Of a stretch of 64,000 nt of DNA, positions 1 to 10,100 are shown in pieces. Position 1 is the first letter of the stretch; each line of letters begins with the position of its first letter. A model generated the notes under the pieces. It ran no database searches and had not been told where the DNA came from. It saw nothing but the letters and a program-made list of their open reading frames with translations. Location: NCBI GenBank assembly GCA_032718475.1, contig JAUCBJ010005505.1:1-64000 (forward strand), written 5' to 3'. The translations under genes were made by a program, and so were the position numbers. This stretch comes from Nemertoderma westbladi. Lineage: Eukaryota > Xenacoelomorpha > Nemertodermatida > Nemertodermatidae.

Positions 1-827
1 TATGCCAACTAGCGCAGGGGAGTAACACCGGACGTGTGGAAGGTTTCACGAACGTTAAAGAACTTTATAAACGCATAGCAGATTGTTACGATATGCCGAT
101 GGACGATATTCTATTCTGCACGTTGAATACCCATCGTTGCGACATGAGTAAACTCCTAGGGGGTCAGATTGGCCTCGACGACTTTATATTCGCACATTGT
201 CGGGGGCAACACAAGCGGATGGACATAATGAAGGATGAACCCGCATTGGGGTTGACAATAACGGATAATGGGAACGGACTCGCATTCATTAAACGGATTC
301 GAGACGGTTCGACGGTGGATAAAGTCAAACAAATCTGTGTCGGTGACCATATAAGGGCTATAAATGATAAAAACTTAGTGGGTGCGAGGCATTTCGAAGT
401 GGCTCGTTTACTAAAAGGTTTGCCCGTTGGGCAGCGTTTTAGTTTGGAACTAGTAGAGCCGAAACGCGCGTTCGTTGAGATTGCGCCTCGGTCGAAGAGC
501 GGTAGTTCAGCCGCAGCGGAAGATAAGGTTGGATCGGGTAAGGAAACCTTGAGACTACGTTCTAGGGGTGGCGCCACTATAGAGGCGATACCCAGCGACG
601 CGATGATAAAGTGCACGAGGTGTATCGACGATAAACTCGACTCATACCTCGGGATTCGGGATATGGAACTCGCGCAGACCATCCTCGACTTCGGAAAAAA
701 CAAAGACAATCCAGATGAATTCGCCGGAGAGATGGATCAGCATCTCTCCGTTTTCTACTTCCCAGATGAATTTATATTCGATGTTTGGGGATTGATAACA
801 GACGCTAAAGCTGGTCGGTTGCAGTGA
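1..827 (+). CDS. GIPC: GIPC-family PDZ adaptor, 5'-partial
   Basis: The open frame runs from base 3 to the TGA at 825-827 (274 residues). It enters from outside the window, so the start codon is not seen. Visible order: end of the GH1 region (FTNVKELYKRIADCY, FCTLNTH, LLGGQIGLDDFIFAH), a PDZ domain with carboxylate-binding loop LGLTI and the following TDNGNGLAFIKRI, then the GH2 region (ETLRLRSRGG, YLGIRDMELA, FPDEFIFDVW). This order and these motifs are those of GIPC1/2/3. Known of the family: the PDZ binds C-termini of receptors and RGS-GAIP, and GH2 binds myosin VI, steering endocytic vesicles. Roughly the first 60-80 residues are missing compared with the usual ~330. No intron interrupts the visible part, whereas vertebrate GIPC genes have several, so a retrocopy is possible; the frame is intact and the motifs are conserved. 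Which GIPC paralogue it matches cannot be told. Confidence 0.93.
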   Translation, partial: CQLAQGSNTGRVEGFTNVKELYKRIADCYDMPMDDILFCTLNTHRCDMSKLLGGQIGLDDFIFAHCRGQHKRMDIMKDEPALGLTITDNGNGLAFIKRIRDGSTVDKVKQICVGDHIRAINDKNLVGARHFEVARLLKGLPVGQRFSLELVEPKRAFVEIAPRSKSGSSAAAEDKVGSGKETLRLRSRGGATIEAIPSDAMIKCTRCIDDKLDSYLGIRDMELAQTILDFGKNKDNPDEFAGEMDQHLSVFYFPDEFIFDVWGLITDAKAGRLQ

Positions 828-2852
828 GTCATCGCAGTGCATCCACAATGTTGTGCCCCATAAGTATAGCGCTAGCCTCCTGCTACATAAATTATTGGCC
901 GCGCTATCCTTACCCAGTACCGTGCAGTGCACAGTGCGCAGTGGTACCAACAAATCAGTTCCTCCGTAAGCTGAATTAGTCAAGTCAGTGCGTGACCAGC
1001 TGGAAACTAGCTTATATTAACAGGCAATGTGGGTTGGTCATACTTTGATACATTGTTAGATTAGAAGGGGTCTTTACTTCATACTTAGCACCATTACGGT
1101 GTACACAGTCACTTCGAGACTACCTAGCTGGTACTACAGACAGGCTAGTACCTCATGCACAATCTATGCTATGCACTAGTACCAGATGCACAGCACTACC
1201 ATGCTGTTCGGTTACCACTATGTGCTATCGGGAGTTAGTTAGGGACCCACTTGCTGGCATATGACACGCACTGACTGACTATACTTGAGTACTATGAGTA
1301 CTAATTAGTACGAAAGGCCTAGATACAAAATGTAAGGCAGATGACATCCAATAATACCCCACTGTGCCTCTTTAACCCCCCCCCCCCCCCCCCCCCCGTC
1401 CCTATAGATTCGAGTAACTTAATGATGATAATTATTTTTATTAGTCCATTGTGGTATATTTTATTTTAATTGAGAATTTCGCATGATGTGAATTATTACC
1501 GATTATTTTAGTATTTTAGATACGTTAAAGTGTTTTATTTCATTCACCTACAGATTTTTCGTTGTAATTATTGACCTTTTACAGATGTTATTTATTAAAT
1601 TAAAATTTGATGTTATTAAAAATAATATATCTTTTTTTTTATATTCTTCCATTAGCCGGAGATATAGATTAATTATTATTATATATTATACTAATTATAT
1701 ACTCCAAACAATAAGATTGAAATTGGCAAATTTTCTTCAATATCTTTCATGGAATTTGTTAGTTTTCTCAGTGGTATTAAATTCGTAGTAGGTACTGTAG
1801 TACTTAATTGTGGACTGTGCGTAACTTAAAAAGTACTTTTATTAAATATGTTTATATCATAAAAATAACGACATTTTCTATCTCTAATAATATATTAAGA
1901 GGAACCACATTTTATGATAACCCGTGTAACCACCAATATTTTTTTGATAATAATAATATTGTAGATAATAAGTCTTTTTGAAAAATATTTGAGGTCATCT
2001 TGCTCGTTCCCTTGGTAACGGCAAATTATATTTTGAATTATTGTAAATTGTATGAAATTTTGCATAAAACAAAATTGTAACACCTCACATGAAATAGGTG
2101 CCACAGCCACGGTCTTATATAGCTCAAACAATACGCATGAGAATGCTCATCTACTCATGCAAAATATTGATTGAAACAATAAAATAAAGATGATCTTTGT
2201 ATAAAGTCAGGACTCCGTAACACACCAACCACTTCCTCACAAATTATATAGGTGGCACGACGTGATGTGATGCGGCATTGCATATAGTAAGTTAATTGTA
2301 GGTTATCGCATAACACACATTGCACGGCATAGCGTAGCATATGTTGAAAATATATATGACATTGTATGCGAGATATTACGGCATAACATGATTGAATGGT
2401 AACAGCCTGATCATGTGGTCGATTACATATGGTCGAACAATAAGGAGAGGCATATCTTAGGATTAATATTGTCTTGGCAAGGCATGGAGGTAGAGGCAGT
2501 TTATTTGGCGTGGTAGTTAGGCCAAAGTCGTCGAGTACTCCGTGGAACTGTGTAATTATTTAACTGCCCGCTACCATTTAAGGATGTAACGCAAAGAGAT
2601 GCGCCTTGGCTAGTCACCATTGGATTGCATACGTGGTGAAAAATTTAAATTATTGAAAAAACGATCCTAATTACACAACAACCCAATAAATACTACGTGG
2701 TGGAACCATTGCGCAGCGCGTGGCACGCAATCCTACTGCGCGATATGTATACTGTATTTAGTCGCGCACGTGTTGCACGAAAACTCTACACAATATCTAC
2801 AAGCAGAGCAAACATTCGGCTGGAGACGACCCAAAGCTCCTCTTTCGATAGC
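828..2852. other. Intergenic, no gene recognised
   Basis: 828-1320 is rich in GTAC/TAGTAC words. A 22-base poly-C run lies at 1376-1397. From 1400 the sequence becomes very AT-rich with only short, unconserved open frames. No splice-flanked coding segment or transposon end was recognised. The 3' UTR of GIPC must lie at the start of this stretch; no clear poly-A site was chosen. Confidence 0.6.
1376..1397 (+). repeat. Poly-C tract (22 nt)
   Basis: Uninterrupted run of C. It is one of at least eight long C or G homopolymers in the window. Confidence 0.95.
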
Positions 2853-3630
2853 TGCTACCCGAAGGTAGGGGTGGGCGCTACTCCTATCTGTTACACGAAG
2901 GTAGGGGTGGGCGCTACTCCTATCTGCTACCCTAAGGTAGGGGTGGGCGCTACTCCTATCTGCTACCCTAAGGTAGGGGTGGGCGCTACTCCTATCTGCT
3001 ACCCGAAGGTAGGTGTGGGCGCTACTCCTATCTGCTACCCGAAGGTAGGGGTGGGCGCTACTCCTATCTGCTACCCGAAGGTAGGGGTGGGCGCTACTCC
3101 TATCTGTTACACGAAGGTAGGGGTGGGTGCTACTCCTATCTGTTACCCTAAGGTAGGGGTGGGCGCTACTCCTATCTGCTACCCGAATGTAGGGGTGGGC
3201 GCTACTCCTATCTGTTACACGAAGGTAGGGGTGGGTGCTACTCCTATCTGCTACCCGAAGGTAGGGGTGGGCGCTACTCCTATCTGCTACCCGAAGGTAG
3301 GGGTGGGCGCTACTCCTATCTGCTACCCGAATGTAGGGGTGGGCGCTACTCCTATCTGTTACACGAAGGTAGGGGTGGGTGCTACTCCTATCTGCTACCC
3401 GAAGGTAGGGGTGGGCGCTACTCCTATCTGTTACACGAAGGTAGGGGTGGGCGCTACTCCTATCTGCTACCCTAAAAGGTAGGGGTGGGCGCTACTCCTA
3501 TCTGCTACCCGAAGGTAGGCGTAGGGGTGGGCGCTACTCCTATCTGCTACCCGAAGGTAGGCGTAGGGGTGGGCGCTACTCCTATCTGCTACCCGAAGGT
3601 AGGGGTGGGAGCTACCCTCTACTCCTATAC
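2853..3630 (+). repeat. 36-bp minisatellite, about 21 copies
   Basis: Tandem units containing GGTAGGGGTGGGCGCTACTC, with small variants (GAAGG/GAATG/CTAAGG, TGCTACC/TGTTACA). Because the unit is 36 bp, the frame stays open over the array from 2697 to 3482 (repeat peptide KVGVGATPICYP). The last copies carry 4-6-base indels that break the frame. No sign of a real gene. Confidence 0.95.
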
Positions 3631-3689
3631 ATCGTTTTGCTCCCAGTAATTCAACTGGTTCTCATTTTATCGACCCCGCGGGATGAAAG

Positions 3690-3775
3690 GCTGAATGGAT
3701 CCTGGCGGGGCTCGAACCTACAACCAATAGATAGCAGGCCCGGCGCTCAATCATCTGAGATACCCCGCCTTCATA
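3690..3775 (-). repeat. tRNA-derived SINE head
   Basis: Read on the minus strand, this has a B box GGTTCGAGCCCCGCC and an A-box-like TATCTCAGATGATTGAGC at tRNA-like spacing, closed by a GGCGGGG/CCCCGCC stem-like pair. The anticodon arm is not convincing, so this is a tRNA-derived SINE or pseudogene rather than a tRNA gene. Confidence 0.5.
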
Positions 3776-4249
3776 GATCATCGCCTCGCGACTAGGATAC
3801 ATCGCGGCCCGAACCAGCAACCCATCACCTGTACGGTTTGCGATCAGTTATGCAACTCCCCAAATACATCTGTATTGCCAAGACTGATGTCATTCAGGAA
3901 TCTCGATGTCTGACCACAACCTTTCCTCTCGCCTACTTGCTGCCATAAAACAAGATCATGCTAGACATGCTGATCGTTTCTAAGTTGGCAGTACCAGGGT
4001 GGAAAGTTCTCTGAAAAATTCTCGTCTGCTACAGAGATTGTACAATGCCTAGTTTGTTATCTGAGCATTGTATTACCGGTATATGTCATGAGCCCATCGC
4101 TGCTTCTTGGTATACATACCGTCTTCTACAGTTAGTGCCCAACATGGACGGCCGTATAGCAGCACAGGTTCTAGGCTCTATCGATGCCCAGAATAAACAT
4201 ACATTCAGAGAAGGTTTGATTCCAGGTGATTTCCATACTACTACCCCTA

Positions 4250-5010
4250 TCGGCATTCTGCATTACAGCTGCATTATATATATATTACATATATATTACG
4301 AATGATGTGCCGGCTTGTCGACAAAATTGCACCGCCACAACTCCCTATCACCCATGACATTTGCTAGATCATCCGTATCTTTAAGGCCAGTGTCCTTTAA
4401 GATGCGTCTCAAGAAAGTCATGGGCTGTCCACCATGCTTATTCACTCCATGAAGCTACCAAAGCACAAGATTATGCACTGGATGGTCCTCACGGCGAAAG
4501 CAATGTCTTGCAAAGCGGAGGCGGCTTTGTTCTATTGTCAAGCTTGGGGGAACAAATGAGACACCTCCAATGTTATATAGTGTCTGGTTGGAGATGTGTG
4601 CATTGTACTTGATACTTGACACAATGAACCCGGCGTAGCATTCTTGTGAATGTGCCATCCAGAGATTTGGTGTCCTCAGCAGGTGAGCCCAGCATGGACT
4701 CCCATAGTGGAGTACTGGAACTACTGCTGCTCTAAATAATCTAGATTTCCATACGCTCGAGTTTGCTAGTTCATTTATGCAGACTATAACTTGCTTGGCC
4801 TTTCGTATTCTGAGGTCTTCAGCAGATCTCTGAATCTTTCATAATTAGCGATTTTTTTGTGGGGAAACCAAGATCACAGTCGGGACTTTAGTCTTTGAAA
4901 CTTTTAGCAAATAGACCAAAAAACATCGGATGCTACATGTTTTAGACTGCTGAGTAGTCTTTGAGCACCAATTAATGTTTCTGAAATTAAACCCAGATTA
5001 CCAGCAAAGT
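4250..5010 (-). mobile_element. LINE family A, 3' fragment
   Basis: Minus-strand frames give the C-terminal part of a non-LTR retrotransposon reverse transcriptase (LRFARHCFRREDHPVHN, YNIGGVSFVPPSL, SNQTLYNIGG), broken by stops. The 3' end has the family signature of TA-dinucleotide repeats and GCTGCATT also seen in the copies near 16.5, 17.06 and 31.97 kb. The upstream end runs into a segment repeated at 5358-5618. Confidence 0.8.
4749..5010 (-). repeat. Direct repeat copy 1 (LINE-derived)
   Basis: About 260 bp, repeated with few changes at 5358-5618 (offset 610). The minus strand encodes LINE-like RRIRKAKQV-type sequence, so this is retrotransposon-derived. The two copies are separated by poly-C-rich spacer. 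Confidence 0.85.
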
Positions 5011-5155
5011 CGAGTTCCATTAACTGTATTGGTGGTTTTTTTCCACTTCGATTACCACTGGCTGGATGTATATAATATTTTATGGTGGTTGAGAGAAAGG
5101 TGTCACCTTGAAAGGCACCCCATGAAACTTCAAGAGAGTCTGTGGTGAACGGTCA

Positions 5156-5178
5156 CCCCCCCCCCCCCCCCCCCCCCC
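5156..5178 (+). repeat. Poly-C tract (23 nt)
   Basis: Uninterrupted C run preceded by GGTCA and followed by GGTCACTCCCCT. The same GGTCAC context recurs at the next tract. Confidence 0.95.
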
Positions 5179-5222
5179 GGTCACTCCCCTCCACCCCCAG
5201 TTACTTACCCTCCCGGTCACTG

Positions 5223-5242
5223 CCCCCCCCCCCCCCCCCCCC
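5223..5242 (+). repeat. Poly-C tract (20 nt)
   Basis: Uninterrupted C run directly after CCCGGTCACTG. It is the second of a pair spaced 67 bases start to start. Confidence 0.95.
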
Positions 5243-5335
5243 ATAAACCTACAACTGCAAAGTAGGTTAATTCTCAAACAAAGTAAACCACACCCGCTGT
5301 TGATTGACAAGCAAATAAGGCGCCTTGGGCCGTGA

Positions 5336-5642
5336 GTATGTGTTTTGAAATGTCACTCACATACGCTCGAGTTTGCTAGTTCATTTATGCAGACTATAAC
5401 TTGCTTGGCCTTTCGTATTCTGAGGTCTTCAGCAGATCTCTGAATCTTTCATAATTAGCGATTTTTTTGTGGGGAAACCAAGATCACAGTCGGGAATTTA
5501 GTCTTTGAAACATTTTGCAAATAGACCAAAAAACATCGGATGCTACATGTTTTAGACTGCTGAGTAGTCTTTGAGCACCAATTAATGTTTCTGAAATTAA
5601 ACCCAGATCACCAGCAAAGTATGTGTTTTGAAATGTCACTCA
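5336..5642. repeat. Direct repeat copy 2 with 24-bp flanking duplication
   Basis: The repeat of 4749-5010 sits here, bounded on both sides by the same 24 bases (5336-5359 and 5619-5642, GTATGTGTTTTGAAATGTCA...). This looks like a segment inserted with duplication of the target, or a template-switch event. Confidence 0.75.
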
Positions 5643-5869
5643 TTCATATCTCTCATATAAAAGACCTGTATTATTTATTGCATTCATTCTGTTTCTTATT
5701 CATTGTAGCAATTTGTTTTAAGTGTAATTTATCTTATTCGATGATGACTGAAATATTGGAGGACTGACAACTTCTAAGGTTTATACGTATGGGAAGGATA
5801 CCGCTTCATTTTACAGAAACGTCTGGCTGATGGTTCCGAGCGATACCAATGGCTGACGGTTCCGTTTCC

Positions 5870-6388
5870 GAGCGATATCAGTGTCAGGATGTACATCAAA
5901 CAAAGTGCAAATCTGCCACCAAAGTATTTGACGGTCTTCTTTATTCGTGAGCAAAGTGGAGAAAATACGGACGTGGTGCTCGCTCCAGACAAGGGTCGCA
6001 TAGAGGCTATCCGACTGATAGCAAGCTATGCCATGAGGCTGCTCAAGCTCAATTCGACACCAGTACCCTTATAAGATCGTTGCTTCTGCTGTTGAAGGAT
6101 AACAGAGGGAGGCCGTTCTAACCTGGCACCTTTACCGATGCGCTTTCCCGTAAAGTTCGCCGATGAGGCAACGCTCGGGTTATACCTTTTCCCTTCCGCA
6201 ATCAGCTGATTCCATTAGTATTCCTGACAAGTACAGAGTTACATCCGATGGAAGCCTATTTCTGATCCATCTTACCGATCAAATGCTGATATTTGCTTCT
6301 GATTGCGGCCTTGATCTTTTTGAGACAAATCCTCACTGGCTCGTCGTATTGTATAATAATGTTATAACATTAAAGTACAGTATAACAT
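5870..6388 (+). pseudogene. Possible MULE-type transposase remnant
   Basis: The plus-strand frame 6163-6468 contains DGSLFLIHLTDQMLIFAS followed by ETNPHWL. This resembles the lead-in to the catalytic domain of MULE transposases associated with FLYWCH/MYM fingers, where a loaded-aspartate 'DGTFK' block would follow. Here that block is absent and the frame runs into a poly-G tract. An upstream frame (5889-6074) may belong to the same relic. The similarity is from memory of the family and is weak. Confidence 0.35.
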
Positions 6389-6389
6389 T

Positions 6390-6414
6390 GGGGGGGGGGG
6401 GGGGGGGGGGGGGG
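6390..6414 (+). repeat. Poly-G tract (25 nt)
   Basis: Uninterrupted G run followed by TCTGACCGGGGAGTGAGTGACC. That is the inverted form of the GGTCAC-flanked poly-C tracts near 5.2 kb. Confidence 0.95.
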
Positions 6415-7082
6415 TCTGACCGGGGAGTGAGTGACCGGGATCCCAGTCTGTATATTCATATATTATAGAGACCTTACAGAGACATGTAGAACAATACATT
6501 GCATTATCGGTGAGATATTTTAGTTTTAGTGGCTTCCCTTTCCACTAACCCTATTTGTACTGTATGTCCGAGTAACTGCTTAATAATTAAGTAAAAGTGT
6601 ACCGAATGGTGCTTAATTTAAATTTTGGAATAATGTAATTGGTTATTGATTTTGTTTGTTATTTTTATTTGTGATAATCTTGTGTTGTAGGTCTAGTTAG
6701 ACGTACTAAATTACTGTATATTTATACTTTTCTGGACAGTTATGACTGGTTAAATAAATACAGCATATTCTGTCCTGACATATCATTGGATAGCATTGTA
6801 TAATAAGCTGTATGGCACTTGCCGCACATCACAGCAAGACGGTGGTAATTGCATGGCATGGTTCAATATAGCTTGCTGACGTTTCTAGAATTATGCGGCA
6901 CTAACCAATATAATGGCTTCTACGTGAGTTACATAATACTAAATAAGAACTAAATTTAACAACATTAAATAAATTATTAATTGAAACAATTCAACAATGA
7001 ATTAAAGATTAAGTAATAATAAGTAAGTGTAAATTTAACAAACATGTATATACATATACTAGTTATTACTGGTTTCACTTAC

Positions 7083-7124
7083 CTTAACTAGATTCAATGA
7101 TTTCATTACAGCATCACGGACCAA
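7083..7124 (-). CDS. ERC: ERC short exon (14 codons, last one recognised)
   Basis: 42 nt, acceptor TATTTTTTATAG, donor AAG|GTAAGT, phase 0-0, encoding LVRDAVMKSLNLVK. It fits the vertebrate LKRDSKLKSLEIAI. The downstream exons for the C-terminal half of ERC were not found between here and position 1. Confidence 0.7.
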
Positions 7125-10100
7125 CTATAAAAAATACAAAGTATAAAAAGTCACTTTACACATAAGATAATAAAATGACGACTTTACATCACTATTATAT
7201 GTTGGGAATGGCTATTACATAGCCGTTACAGACGGGTGTTTGAACAACTGGTAAGATTATAATTACAAGTATCACTGTGTCGATATGTTCAAGAGGTTCC
7301 ATATGGTACTTACCTCTTTCTCAACAAGATCCGTGTGTAATTTATCGAGTTTCCCTGTTAATTCTTTATTACAACTATTTAACTCGCTTATCTGAGAAAT
7401 ACTTCGGTCGCGCTCTTCTATTAACTCTGTAATCTCTATTTCCTACATAATTGGAATATAAAACCATTTTATCATCTGGTAATCTTTGAGCTTAATCTGA
7501 GTTTAATCATGTACAGACAGTACTGGTAGTATTGAATGAATATCATAGGCCAGTTAACTTGAATATAATGGGGAGCGTGATATCGAGGCGCCACCAACTT
7601 TTAAAATGAATCTGGGAACAATTTTTTTCAAATGAATGAAAATTAATTGTAAAAAATATTGTTTAGTTTTTTCACGTGTTTTTTTTTGGCATGTGTAATA
7701 TTTCGAAATGTGTTTTGTATTTATATTTCATTTCATTTCATTGTTTTAATCAAATTAAATTGACGTAAAATTGCACAAGAACATATCATAAAAGTGCACA
7801 AGATTGACACATATTAAAATCGGTATAAGACATTCTGAGATACTTATTACATATATTTTTGTCATATTTATTATATTTTATTTGTTGAAGTTTACGTTAA
7901 TGTTTAAAATGGGCCTATAATACCAACTAAAACGACAGGCCTACTGTTTCATATTATTTATTTCTTCTGCATCAACTCAACTCTGAATTACTTCTTTGGT
8001 ATTAGTATTTTGATTAACAAACAACATAAGCCAATGCGACATGTTTATTAATTATCAAATTAATTCATCACCTTTTCCGCCAAACTTTGCATAGATGGAA
8101 ACTCTGAAGTCTGATTTCGCTGCTCGTAGAATAAAATTTGTTTCTCCAGTTCTGAAAGAAAATAATTAAACAATGGACTTTGGGCATTAAATTAAATCTG
8201 TCATTACTTTATGTTACAATAGTAAGGAACTTACTTACTAATAGTAAGGCCTTTACTTAAATGTTACAATATAACATTACAACTACTACTGTAGATCGAA
8301 CGAACTCGGACAGTGGAAATGAGATCCTTCCAGGCTTCCCGATTCTCCATAGTTGTCGCAATTTCGTTTCTCTCAAGTTCAGTATCTATATATGTATGCC
8401 ATAACCGGTCATCCACGGCTACTTTTTCCTCTTTTTTGTTGGTTGCCAGAAAAGTAGATCTGGTATGATCTCAAGTGTACTTCTCCAGCAGTGTCCACTG
8501 AATCGTAGTCTGCGTTCACGTGAAGTAGTTGATTGTTTTAGTGTTTGTGTAACAACAATCAATTGTTTTTTTCAAGTTATTTCGTCACTGTCCAGGTTTC
8601 ACCCCCGTATAAAAATACACTTTCCACTGTGGCTCGAAAGAACTTAGTCTTCAGGTGCCTGGAGAGATCTGATTTCCAGATGGTATCCATTTTTGATAGA
8701 GCTACCCAAGACTTTGCGTTCCTAACTTCTACGACTTTTTTGATACTCCCTATCCATGATCCAACGTACTGGAAGTCGTCAACCTTCCATAGTTGATTAT
8801 TATCAATTGTTGTCAAGTTTCCATTAACATTAAAAGTCATTAATTCGCTCTTAAAAGTCTTGGATTTATATGGAAATGCAATCCAAACTCCTTAGCAGCC
8901 CTCTCCACGTGTTCAGTAGAACTTGTCCTGTAGAATTGTATATTAATTAACAGATAAATTATATAGAAGTGATATAGACAAGTGGCTGTGCCCTACTTAT
9001 GATTTTACCAGTGGCGATGCAAAACTGGTGAATGGCAACGGCTAGTTACTGACAGAGATGTCGGCTAGCAAGTGTACAGCAGTACTACGCAGTAGCACGC
9101 TAACCAGGAATAAAAGTAAACATCCCCTATTGTGAGGAATAAAATCCAATGTTTTGACGGTAAATTCACAATGTTTAGTTTATTCTTAGTCCGTTAGGCC
9201 AGGGATTACGCAGAAAGTCGGAAGACTTATTTCCAGTGCGCAACGAAAACTACCCAGGCTCCCATGCGGGGATTGAACCCACGACCTTCGAGAGATGTTA
9301 ATTCAATGCAAAGGATTTAACCACTACGTCAAGGTAGGGCGGAGGACTCCAATAAGCTGAATTCCTTGTTTTCCTGGATCTAAAAGTAAATCCCGTGTAT
9401 TTGTAGGAAAAAATAGACTCTTTATTCCACAAACTTCGAGTATTAAATCTGTCAAAAATTTAATTTTTTGAATAAAAATACTAATTGTTAATTTTTATGT
9501 AATTATAAATAATTTATTAATATGTATTTATTTGATTTAAGTAACTTTTTTCGTCAAATTCGTTAACAAGTTTGACAGAAATGAACTTTTTTTGTCAACA
9601 ACAAAAGTAATGTTCAAATTAAATTTCAAAGTAATTTCCACGACATTAATAATAATATTGAATTTAAATAGATAGTGCTGATAATTCTAGAATATTATTA
9701 TATAATAATAGGGCCTATATTACCAAGTTTGCTGTTTCGCTTTATAAAACGGTATTTCACTATGGAAGAAACTTCGATGGACAATATTTATGCTGAAATA
9801 CAGAGGACCTGATAAAAGTGAGAACAGTTACTGTACAACAAATAAACCGATGTAAGTGGTGGCAGAAAGTAACATTTTTTGCCACGACTTAAATAGTTGA
9901 TTACTTTACCAGTAATTCTGCCATCTCGCAATTCAATAACATCCCGTAATTCCTTCAGTTGTCTGTTCTTCTCCATAGGAGTTGTAGGAAGCAATGTGGT
10001 CCTTTCTAACAAATTATTTTCCAACATTAAATTCCTCTCAGAAAGTTTTAATCGCAAATGTGCAATCTAAAAAAAAAATAATAATGAAATAAAAAATACC

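Noticed and set aside
2697-3482. 261-codon open frame over the 36-bp minisatellite
   Set aside because: The unit length is a multiple of three, so the frame stays open by construction. The copy-to-copy changes show no coding pattern and the array breaks frame at its end.
1-7082. Search for the C-terminal ERC exons
   Set aside because: No minus-strand segment with ERC-like sequence and fitting splice sites was found, so the 3' end of the gene is left open.
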